Source: Okeania sp. SIO1I7 (GTDB lineage Bacteria > Cyanobacteriota > Cyanobacteriia > Cyanobacteriales > Microcoleaceae). Taken from it: DNA of 64,000 nt. Positions 56,042 through 64,000 of this stretch are shown here, piece by piece. Position 1 is the stretch's first letter. Each line of letters begins with the position of its first letter. The notes under the pieces were generated by a model, which saw only the letters and a list, made by a program, of their open reading frames with translations, searched no databases and had not been told where the DNA came from. The DNA lies in NCBI GenBank assembly GCA_010672585.1, contig JAAHGF010000004.1, positions 592,357-656,356 on the forward strand, given 5' to 3'. Position numbers and translations under genes: made by a program.

Positions 56042-57218
56042 TAGCATTCTCATTAACTTCCCCATACTGAGATAACACCAGTGCCGCATTCAAGTCCCGG
56101 TCTATTCTCATTCCGCAGTGAGGACAATTCCCCGGTGCGGTCTTTTAGCTTTAATTCTTGGTTAATACAACCACAATTATGACAAGTTTTGGATGATGGA
56201 AACCACTGGTCAGCTAGCACTACTGTCCCACCAGAGCTTACGATTTTGGTTGTCAATCGTTGCCTAAATTCATAAAATCCAAGCCTTGCTATTGATGCTG
56301 CCAATTTACCATTTTGCATCATCCCTTTCACATTTAAACTCTCTAAGCAGACGTGCTTAACTTTACCCACTAATTTTGTAGTAGTTTTCTCTATGAAATC
56401 CCTGCGCACGTTCTTCACACGGTCATGGTACTTCGCGAGTTTTTTGTAATATTTAATAGCATTTTTTGAAGGTTGTTTACCTTTACCTCCTAGTTGTTTC
56501 TTCCGATTACGCCATTGAAATTTAGCCATTTTTAATTGCTCTAATTTAATAGAGTCTGGGAGACTTACAACTTCGGAGTCCCTCTTTTCTTGCTTTGCTA
56601 TACTGGCAAATTGTTTGACCCCAACATCTATACCAAAAGTTTCGTATTGCCGCTCATCTAATAGGGGATGAACTGGCAACTGTTCACCTTCAATTGCTTT
56701 AACTAACAAACCATTTTTCCCCTATTCTACTAATAGTAAAAGTCTGACTTGCTGTAGTGTGAGGAATTGATTCCCATAATTGAAAAATCCCTAATGTTGG
56801 TATTTTAATTTTTTTACCAGGACTAATAGTTACTTTTCCATTACTGTCATAAACCGTAAAAGATTGTCTGTCTTTTTTCCTTTTTAATTTAGGATATTTA
56901 CTGGTTCCCTATTTCGGCTTAAATGCTTCACCTAGATGTTGAAAAGCACTTTGGTAAATGCGAGAGGAATAATTATTGGCCCAGGTATATTGTGGTTGCT
57001 TTTTTACATAGTTAGTAAAGACTTTTTTAGCTTCTAAAATGCGTAATGTGTAACTCAAGCGAACTTTCTGACCACGCTTGTTAACTTTGGTCATGGCAGA
57101 AGTTGCATTAACCATATTGAGGCCATAGTTGTAAACAAAACGGGCACGGGCCAGCACATTGAGCCATTTTTGATCGCTCTTGGTTACTGAGTTTTAATTC
57201 GAGTTTTTTGGCGTACAA
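56034..57218 (-). pseudogene. TnpB (IS1341-like) pseudogene with several frameshifts
   Basis: Probable start is TTG 57216-57218, with GGAGGTGA 5 bases upstream. Blocks in different frames: YAKKLELKLSNQERSK, then VLARARFVYNYGLN (57157), a linker region 56710-56908 in another frame (KIKIPTLGIFQL), then FGIDVGVKQFASIAKQ (Asp of RuvC), VCLESLNVKGMM (Glu) and CHNCG. A further frameshift comes before CPHCGMRIDRDLNAALVLSQYGE (the final Asp), which ends at 56034. Catalytic residues can still be traced but not in one frame. Confidence 0.9.
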
Positions 57219-57429
57219 TCAAATCACCTCCAACCACATTGTCAACTATTTTTTTGGCTAAGTCCAAAAAATACCCATCAGATGTGTCAGTTATTACCGG
57301 AAATTGCCATAGATATTGATACTAGCAATCAGCTCCTGACTCCTGTAGGGACATTAACGATAGTTGTGTACCAGCAAACCGCTACCCTTGTCTCCTGTCT
57401 CCTGACTCCTGACTCCTTCTTCAATAGAT

Positions 57430-60400
57430 TTAATTTCTAGTCATTTTAATCCCTAATACTTGGGTATGAGCGCCCCTAGCTTGGGTAACACCGATAGTAT
57501 GCTGGGATGATTCCATCATTGGCCTCCTGAGACTAACAACAATAAATTGAGCTTGTTGTGCCTGTTTTTCGATCATTTTAGCTAATCGTTCCACATTTGC
57601 CCCATCAAGAAACATATCTACTTCATCAAAGGCATAAAAAGGAGATGGACGATAACGCTGTAAGGCAAATATAAAGCTTAAAGCTGTCAGAGACTTTTCT
57701 CCACCAGACATAGAGGCTAATCTCTGTACTGGTTTTCCTTTGGGGTGGGCTACTAAATTTAACCCACTGTTGAATGGGTCTTCTGTATTATCTAACTGTA
57801 GATAGCCATCTCCTTCAGAAAGTTGGGCAAAAATGGTCTGAAAATTTTCATTCACAGCATTGAAAGCCTCAAAAAATGAACGTTGTCTCAACGTAGTAAA
57901 GTTTTCTATTCTTAACAACAGTTCCGTGCGCTCTCCTTCCAGAGTCGCTAACTTTTGACTTAGCTCTTCTAAACGTTTTTGGGTTTGGTCATATTCTTCC
58001 AAGGCCAACATATTTACAGGTTCTAGGGCCTGAAGTTGTTTCTGTAGCGATCGCACCTCCTTATCTAATTCTCCTATTTTAATATTTTCCGGCACTTCTG
58101 GCACTTGTTCGGGTAATTCTGCCTTTTGTTCTTCTAACTGAGTCCGCAAAGTGACTAACTGTTCCCGACGTCCCTCTTGAGATTCTTGGAGTTTTTGTAG
58201 TTGCCATTCTAATTGCTGTTTAGCTAAATAAAGTTCTCGCAGACTTGCCTCTGCTTGGTCTCTTTTTTGTTTTTCTGTGCCTAATTTTTCTTCTACTTTG
58301 GCCATACCTGCTTTAATTTCAGCAATTTGCTCCTCCACAACCGATAGTTGACTATCTATATCTTTAATATTTTCCCTAGCTGCTAATTCTTGCTCTTGAT
58401 ATTCTGACCGCCGACGAGAAATAGCCTCTACCTTTTCTTCTAAAAGCCTTTGTTGATTTTCTAACTCCTGAAGTTGTTGTTGAGCAGCTCGCCAAGCACC
58501 TTCCCGCTCTTGTAATACTGCCTCTTGAGACCGAATCATCCCCTGCATTTGTTGCCACTCACTGTGAGTATGAGACTTTTCCAACTCGGCCAAAGTTTGC
58601 TTTAACTCTGTTAATTGGACTTCTCTGGCTGGAATTTCTTGGTCTAGGAATGTTAATCTGGTTTGAGCATTAGCTAGTTCTCGTTCATTTTTCTGTAATT
58701 GCCCTTGTCCTTGCTCTTGTTGTCTGCCCAATTTTTGCAATTCTGACTCAATTTGCTCCACTTTGAGCTGAGTTTCCCTAAAATACTGCTTCCCTTCCAT
58801 CAAAGCTTGCGCCCGCTCCTTCACATCCTCCTTTCTCCGAGAAATCTCTACCTGACAGCGCTCCAAAACAATCTCTATTTCCTGGAGGCGCTGACGATGA
58901 ACTTCCATTTCCCCTATTTCTGCCGACTCATTACCATCAACCGTGCCAAAATGCAAGCTACCAGAACGACGCGACATACTTCCCCCAGTCATCGCCCCAC
59001 TGGTCTCCAATATTTCTCCATCCAGAGTAACTATTCGATGTTTACCCAAATACTTCCGAGCATTTGCCAAAGTATCAAATACCACTGTAGAGCCAAACAC
59101 ATAGGCAAAAATATTCTGATAACGAGAGTCACAGTCAATCAAATTCACCGCATAATCAATAAACCCGGCAGCTCCCCAACGCAAACTATTATCCCGGTTG
59201 AGGCGAGAAGGGCGAATTTTATTCAAAGGTAAAAATGTCATTCTCCCAGCTCTTTGTCGCTTCAAAAATTCAATCCCGGCAGCTCCCACCCCATCATTTT
59301 CTACCACCATATTTCCCAGACGACCTCCGGCAGCAATTTCTAAAGCCAACTGATATTTTGGTTCTACTCTCCCCAGTTGTGCCACTAACCCACAAATGCC
59401 AGAAATACCAGACTGTTGCAGCATTTTTGTGGCATAAGTTCCGGAAGCTTCTTGAACTGCCTGTTGTTGGGCTTCTAATTTATCTAGTTTCCGCTGTCTT
59501 TCCCTTTGTTCTTGGAGGAGGCGAGTTTGAGTATCTTGTTGAATTTGCAGGTCTTGTTCTACTGCTGCTAATTGTTTGGTCAAGGATTCTACTTGATAAT
59601 TGGCGGTTTCTCTTGACTTTTCTACTTTTTTATGGTAATTATTTTGATTTTCTATTTCTACCTCCAGGGCGGCCATAGACTCTTGCTGTTCTTGAATTTG
59701 TTTTTCTAACTGATGTATTTGTTCCCTAACTCTTGCTTGTTCGGTAAGTTGTGGGTTGAGAGTTTGCTGTAGAGTTTCAATTTGATGATGAAGTTGGGCT
59801 TGTTCTTGTATCCAAGCTTCGGCAGTAGAGGCAATGGCACTAGCTGACTCTCGTTGTTGGTTAAGAGTTTCCCGTGCTTGGTTGCGAGTAGACTCTAGAG
59901 ATTCGACTTCTTGAGCTTGAACAATTTTGTTTGTGGCTAATATTTCCAGATTTTGTTGATGTTTCTGTATTTCTTGTTCGAGTTGGCTGAGGTTCTTGAT
60001 GGTTTGCTCAATTGTGGTTTCTAATTCTTTATGCTTTTGTTTGAGTTGACGGCGGTCAGCTTCTTGGGTAGCCAGGGTTGATTGTAGGGCTAAAAGTTCT
60101 TCTTCCCCCAAAGCCTTAACTTGGACATTGAGTTGGTCTAATTCAGTTTGGGCCTGTTGAATTTCAGTTTGTTTGGCTTGAATTTGTTGATTAATTTCCG
60201 TAGCAGAGCGATCGCCTGATTCTATATTTTCCCTAAGTTTCCACTCTTGCTTTTGTAGATTTTGCCATTTGAGAATTGTTTGCCAGAGACTCTTTTGTTC
60301 CAGTTGACCCCGCAATTCTTGATATTTTTGAGCTTTTACACAGTCTTGGGAAAGACGGTCACATTGTTTTTGCAGTTCTTTTTCCACAATGCGACTCTTT

Positions 60401-61110
60401 TCTTCTTGCTCCTTCACCAAGTCTAATTTATCTTTGGCCAGGGTAATTTTTCTATCAAATTGAGCCACTCCTGCCATTTCATCAATAATTTCCCGACGTT
60501 CGCGAGACTTCATAGAAATAATACTGGTTACGTCACCCTGAAGCACAACGTTATATCCCTCGGCGTAGACCCGGAGTTGATTTAGTTGTTCGTGGAGTTC
60601 GGTCAGGGTACATGGTTGACCATTCATATAATAAGTGGAGGTATAAGTCCCTTGTTTAGTAACTCGGAGGCGACGGGAAATACTCCACTCACTTAAAGAA
60701 TGAAAAGATGAAGCTATCTCAAATGGATCGTCAGATTCTGGAGTATTTGCTCCATTTTCTATTACTTCTGGTGGATTTTCTGTAGTTATTTGGGTTTCTG
60801 ACTGTGAAGGTTCGAGGTCTTCGTAGCCATTTAGACTTGTTTCTACATCTTCTAAATCAAAAGTGACTTTGACAATAGTTTCGACAGTTTTACGTCCTGC
60901 TAATTTGTTATTAACTAGGTCTGGCAGGCGTTCGGCTCTCATACCTTTAGAAGTAGATAGGCCCAGGCAGAAAAGGAGTGCATCGAGAATGTTGGATTTG
61001 CCGGAACCATTAGGCCCAGAAACCACAGTAAATCCGGGCAGCAACGGAATAGTAGTAGTGCCACCGAAAGATTTAAAGTTAGTTAGTTCCAGGCGTTTGA
61101 TATGAACCAT
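57430..61110 (-). CDS. smc: Chromosome segregation protein SMC
   Basis: 1226 residues, full length for bacterial SMC. Walker A GPNGSGKS is at 32-39, a coiled coil at ~170-550, the hinge at ~555-690 (GLVAQLGRVEPKYQLALEIA, GRMTFLPLNKI), the return coil at ~700-1075, the ABC signature SMSGGEKS near 1131 and Walker B FYAFDEVDMFLD near 1156. It forms a ring-shaped dimer with ScpA/ScpB to extrude DNA loops and organise the chromosome. The N-terminal head has an acidic insertion of ~45 residues (~85-130, NGYEDLEPSQSETQITTENP...) that looks disordered. scpA/scpB are not adjacent. Three tandem-repeat arrays lie upstream of its start. Confidence 0.97.
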   Translation of the reverse strand: MVHIKRLELTNFKSFGGTTTIPLLPGFTVVSGPNGSGKSNILDALLFCLGLSTSKGMRAERLPDLVNNKLAGRKTVETIVKVTFDLEDVETSLNGYEDLEPSQSETQITTENPPEVIENGANTPESDDPFEIASSFHSLSEWSISRRLRVTKQGTYTSTYYMNGQPCTLTELHEQLNQLRVYAEGYNVVLQGDVTSIISMKSRERREIIDEMAGVAQFDRKITLAKDKLDLVKEQEEKSRIVEKELQKQCDRLSQDCVKAQKYQELRGQLEQKSLWQTILKWQNLQKQEWKLRENIESGDRSATEINQQIQAKQTEIQQAQTELDQLNVQVKALGEEELLALQSTLATQEADRRQLKQKHKELETTIEQTIKNLSQLEQEIQKHQQNLEILATNKIVQAQEVESLESTRNQARETLNQQRESASAIASTAEAWIQEQAQLHHQIETLQQTLNPQLTEQARVREQIHQLEKQIQEQQESMAALEVEIENQNNYHKKVEKSRETANYQVESLTKQLAAVEQDLQIQQDTQTRLLQEQRERQRKLDKLEAQQQAVQEASGTYATKMLQQSGISGICGLVAQLGRVEPKYQLALEIAAGGRLGNMVVENDGVGAAGIEFLKRQRAGRMTFLPLNKIRPSRLNRDNSLRWGAAGFIDYAVNLIDCDSRYQNIFAYVFGSTVVFDTLANARKYLGKHRIVTLDGEILETSGAMTGGSMSRRSGSLHFGTVDGNESAEIGEMEVHRQRLQEIEIVLERCQVEISRRKEDVKERAQALMEGKQYFRETQLKVEQIESELQKLGRQQEQGQGQLQKNERELANAQTRLTFLDQEIPAREVQLTELKQTLAELEKSHTHSEWQQMQGMIRSQEAVLQEREGAWRAAQQQLQELENQQRLLEEKVEAISRRRSEYQEQELAARENIKDIDSQLSVVEEQIAEIKAGMAKVEEKLGTEKQKRDQAEASLRELYLAKQQLEWQLQKLQESQEGRREQLVTLRTQLEEQKAELPEQVPEVPENIKIGELDKEVRSLQKQLQALEPVNMLALEEYDQTQKRLEELSQKLATLEGERTELLLRIENFTTLRQRSFFEAFNAVNENFQTIFAQLSEGDGYLQLDNTEDPFNSGLNLVAHPKGKPVQRLASMSGGEKSLTALSFIFALQRYRPSPFYAFDEVDMFLDGANVERLAKMIEKQAQQAQFIVVSLRRPMMESSQHTIGVTQARGAHTQVLGIKMTRN

Positions 61111-61207
61111 GAAGGCCAGTTTGTAAACTGGATAGATTTGGGCTTTTAATTATTTTATACATAAAAGACAGGACTTGAGATTTGTGGAATGGGCATCTTG
61201 CCCGTTC

Positions 61208-61626
61208 GAGATATTTTGCCGTTTCAGATATTTTGCCGTTCGAGATATTTTGCCGTTCGAGATATTTTGCCGTTTCAGATATTTTGCCGTTTCAGATATT
61301 TTGCCGTTTCAGATATTTTGCCGTTTCAGATATTTTGCCGTTTCATATATTTGCCCGTTCCAGATATTTGCCCGTTTCATATATTTGCCCGTTCCAAATA
61401 TTTTGCCGTTCCAGATATTTGCCCGTTCCAGATATTTTGCCGTTCGAGATATTTTGCCGTTTCATATATTTGCCCGTTCCAGATATTTGCCCGTTTCATA
61501 TATTTGCCCGTTCCAGATACTTTGCCGTTCCAGATATTTGCCCGTTCCAGATATTTGCCCGTTCCAGATATTTGCCCGTTCCAGATATTTGCCCGTTCCA
61601 AATATTTTGCCGTTCCAGATATTTTC
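61208..61626. repeat. 17-bp tandem array, ~24 units
   Basis: Units alternate between GATATTTTGCCGTTTCA-like and GATATTTGCCCGTTCCA-like 17-mers. Because 17 is not divisible by three and units lack stop codons, all three plus frames and two minus frames stay open (repeating e.g. RYFAVSDILPFQIFC); these are not genes. The array begins next to GAATGGGCATCTTGCCCGTTC (61188-61208), whose second half matches the unit and which recurs inverted at 36637-36657. Confidence 0.93.
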
Positions 61627-61871
61627 GGGACAGGCAGGATGGAGACAGGCAGGATGCCTGCTCCCACTTAACTTACCACTTATATTCATTCCGCCCCTCA
61701 GCAATGCCTGCATTAACTAAGTCAAAAGTCAGAATTCAAAAGTCAGAAGTAAGAAGTTATTTTTGTAACGGGAATTTGAGCAAGGCTCCAAAAATATTGC
61801 GCCTTAAAAGGCAGGGTTTTAGACCCATATTATTTTGATAAGAATTTTTGCTTAGTTTTGATTCGGTGGTT

Positions 61872-62495
61872 TGATTGCGAATATCGCAATAAGAATTTTT
61901 GCTTACTTCTACAACATTTGCTTTTGTTGCGGATGTCGCAATAGGAATTTTTGCTCAGTGATTGCTTTTGTTGCGTATGGCGCAATAAGAATTTTTGCTT
62001 ACTTCTACAACATTTGCTTTTGTTGCGGATGTCGCAATAGGAATTTTTGCTCAGTGATTGCTTTTGTTGCGGATGTCGCAATAGGAGTTTTTGCTCAGTG
62101 ATTGCTTTTGTTGCGGATGTCGCAATAGGAGTTTTTGCTCAGTGATTGCTTTTGTTGCGTATGTCGCAATAGGAATTTTTGCTCAACATTTGCTTTTGTT
62201 GCGTATGGCGCAATAGGAGTTTTTACTCAGTGATTGCTTTTGTTGCGTATGTCGCAATAGGAATTTTTGCTCAACATTTGCTTTTGTTGCGTATGGCGCA
62301 ATAGGAGTTTTTACTCAGTGATTGCTTTTGTTGCGTATGGCGCAATAGGAGTTTTTACTCAGTGATTGCTTTTGTTGCGTATGGCGCAATAGGAGTTTTT
62401 ACTCAGTGATTGCTTTTGTTGCGTATGGCGCAATAGGAGTTTTTGCTCAGAATTTGCTTTTGTTGCGTATGGCGCAATAGGAGTTTTTACTCAAC
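61872..62495. repeat. ~43-bp tandem array with TTGCG...CGCAA dyads
   Basis: About 14 units built on TTGCGGATGTCGCAATAGG or TTGCGTATGGCGCAATAGG followed by AGTTTTTGCTCAGTGATTG. Each has the short inverted repeat TTGCG/CGCAA. Early units include ACTTCTACAACATTTGC, giving a longer period; later units are more uniform. No coding sense. Confidence 0.9.
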
Positions 62496-62517
62496 ATTAT
62501 GTGCGGAAACTGCTGTA

Positions 62518-62892
62518 ACTATTGGACAATAGATAAATCATCAAGAATGGCCAAACACAGCGATCGCTTTCTGTGCAGAACAATAACTATTGGACAATAG
62601 ATAAATCATCCATAATGGCTTAACGCAGCGATCGCTTTCTGTGCAGAGCAATAACTATTGGACAATAGATAAATCATCCATAATGGCTTAACGCAGCGAT
62701 CGCTTTCTGTGCAGAACAATAACTATTGGACAATAGATAAATCATCCATAATGGCTTAACGCAGCGATCGCTTTCTGTGCAGAGCAATAACTATTGGACA
62801 ATAGATAAATCATCCATAATGGCTTAACGCAGCGATCGCTTTCTGTGCAGAGTAATAACTATTGGACAATAGATAAATCATCAATCTATCAG
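62518..62892. repeat. 68-bp tandem array carrying CTATTG-GA-CAATAG dyad and HIP1
   Basis: ACTATTGGACAATAGATAAA starts at 62518, 62586, 62654, 62722, 62790 and 62858, an exact 68-bp period. Each unit has the palindrome CTATTG-GA-CAATAG and, ~40 bp later, a HIP1 octamer GCGATCGC. Middle copies are nearly identical; the first and last are more divergent. Confidence 0.93.
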
Positions 62893-62980
62893 AAACAGAG
62901 CGATCGCCAAGAGGAATTAATACTCTGGGAAATCTAGCTAGTCTTTATTTCAATGTAGGCGAATCAAACTGAACATAATT

Positions 62981-63166
62981 TTAAGTTTCAACTAAAGATT
63001 TGTTTTCTTGTTGAGTAGGTTTGATTGGTGTGGAAATAATTTGTCTGCCACTAGCAGCTTGTTTTTTTTCTAAATCTTTAACCATAGCGTGTAAATTATA
63101 ATTAAAGGATTTAGCATATTTTTCTCGGTATTTATAAATTTCTGCTAATACTTCATCATGCCACAT
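62981..63166 (-). CDS. Small conserved cyanobacterial protein, antitoxin-like?
   Basis: 61 residues: MWHDEVLAEIYKYREKYAKS, then NLHAMVKDLEKKQAASGRQI and a Pro/Gln-rich tail. The pattern (W-H-D-E...YREEYAKxFNYDLxAI...DLxxxQ) is one I associate with short proteins frequent in filamentous cyanobacteria, often beside toxin-like ORFs, hence the antitoxin guess. No toxin lies downstream here. Mostly helical, no membrane span. It ends 89 bp from the 68-bp array. Confidence 0.6.
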   Translation of the reverse strand: MWHDEVLAEIYKYREKYAKSFNYNLHAMVKDLEKKQAASGRQIISTPIKPTQQENKSLVET

Positions 63167-63390
63167 AATTTATTTAATCTCTTATTAGTTCCAGAGGCGT
63201 ACAAATAGTTGGTAGAGGATATCCAAATTTCGGCGTTGCTGAATGGTAATAATTTTTCGATTAAGTATCAACGCAAAACATAAGTTTTTCAATTTTACCT
63301 TCAGCTACTTAGCATTACATTTCAGCAACACCATAAATGGTATTGAGTAGTTAGATTTTTATCAGGAGCGATCGCTTTCTATTTCCGTTC

Positions 63391-64000
63391 TTAAAAAGTT
63401 TCTGTTTCTACCTGTTTTGACTCTGGAAAATTATCAATAAGTTGTTTTAGTTCTTCTATTCCAGACCATACCTCTTTATTTATTATGGATTCATAAAATT
63501 TTTCCCAAAAAGGTAAAGTATCAGGATATATATTTATGGTTTCTTGAAATAATTCTTTCAGTATAAATATACAATCGATAAGCTGACCTTTTTTTAGTTG
63601 TTCTTTTACTATCTCCTCAAGCAAGTATTTAATATTCTCATCTGTAAAAATTGGAATAAAAGGTATAATATGTACTGTTCCATTGTTCCTACCAGATGCA
63701 TAGGAACGAGATCCAAGAAAAATGTCTATATTCAGTTGAACTATTTCTTGTGCAAAAATAGCACTCTCTTTTTTGTTATCTTTTGCCCTCTTTAATCCTC
63801 TAATAAAAATTAAATTTTTTTCATATTCATTGATATAATTGTTTATATAAACATCTAAAATCTCATTTTTAATATCTGGTAATAAATGAAGCACAAAAAT
63901 CCCATAAAATATCAAAATTGCTTTTTCTTCTTTTATAAAACACTTAAATTTTTCTCTTATATGTTCAGGACAGTCACCCCAAAACCTATCATCTATGTTA
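63391..64000 (-). CDS. Hypothetical protein, 5' end beyond the window
   Basis: The frame stays open from the stop at 63391 to the last base of the window, at least 203 residues, so the true start lies outside. An internal TTG (63915) should not be taken as the start: upstream codons read DDRFWGDCPEHIREKF and continue the protein. I recognise no family. It is largely helical, with a hydrophobic stretch (AILIFYGIFVLHLLPDI) near the visible N-terminus and an acidic C-terminus. The 220 bp between it and the small gene hold a HIP1 site (63368) and nothing else. Confidence 0.7.
   Translation of the reverse strand, partial: NIDDRFWGDCPEHIREKFKCFIKEEKAILIFYGIFVLHLLPDIKNEILDVYINNYINEYEKNLIFIRGLKRAKDNKKESAIFAQEIVQLNIDIFLGSRSYASGRNNGTVHIIPFIPIFTDENIKYLLEEIVKEQLKKGQLIDCIFILKELFQETINIYPDTLPFWEKFYESIINKEVWSGIEELKQLIDNFPESKQVETETF

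Noticed and set aside
61175..61838. Three long overlapping plus-strand frames and two minus-strand ones
   Set aside because: All are by-products of the stop-free 17-bp array.
62518..62892. Possible CRISPR array
   Set aside because: The whole 68-bp unit repeats, with no unique spacers and no cas genes nearby.

Overview
The window reads as chromosomal DNA of a filamentous, non-heterocystous cyanobacterium of the Trichodesmium/Okeania/Moorea kind; the genus is an inference. Pointers are two subunits of light-independent protochlorophyllide reductase (chlL, chlN) with the cyanobacterial DUF5331 protein between them, a DUF3318 protein, a cyanobacterial-type ClpP, many HIP1 octamers (GCGATCGC), AT-rich DNA, and low coding density: by my count only about 59% is convincing coding sequence, the rest being long spacers full of repeats.

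Layout. 0.6-6 kb: an RNase II/R-family protein with a degenerate active site, a dsRBD-like/LGW-repeat protein and clpP. 6-10.3 kb: an ATP-grasp enzyme, the wreck of a second copy of it, and a 1.85-kb higher-order tandem repeat. 10.3-15 kb: a COG4299 membrane protein, a small acidic protein, and the convergent pair DUF5131 (three-Cys motif)/TcmP. 15.3-19.6 kb: a TPR/2OG-Fe(II) oxygenase whose 3' end has been copied in decaying tandem units, then inorganic pyrophosphatase. 20-24.4 kb: a WcaI-like glycosyltransferase, a STAS-sugar transferase fusion and a DUF3318 protein. 24.4-27.8 kb: a ruined type II restriction system, with a Cfr10I-like endonuclease pseudogene beside an intact cytosine methyltransferase. 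27.8-36 kb: nested repeats and MITE-like elements, chlL-DUF5331-chlN, and an intact TnpB. 36.7-42.6 kb: a TpsB outer-membrane transporter, a transglutaminase-like protein and a small membrane protein with a strong terminator. 43.8-52.6 kb: a signalling cluster of a LOV-containing hybrid histidine kinase, a REC-GAF-GGDEF protein and a REC-GAF-PAS-adenylate cyclase. 52.6-57.2 kb: a decayed IS5-type element, twin 247-bp elements, a PRC-barrel protein and a decayed tnpB. 57.4-64 kb: smc, three consecutive tandem-repeat arrays upstream of it, a small conserved protein, and a gene cut by the window end.

How the parts work together. The chl genes serve chlorophyll synthesis without light. The signalling cluster looks like a unit that could turn blue light or phosphorelay input into c-di-GMP and cAMP changes. 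The 20-23 kb genes probably build exopolysaccharide. The repeat landscape shows a recurring process: pieces of local genes (ATP-grasp, TPR-oxygenase 3' end, perhaps others) become seeds of decaying or expanding tandem repeats, and small inverted-repeat elements insert into them.
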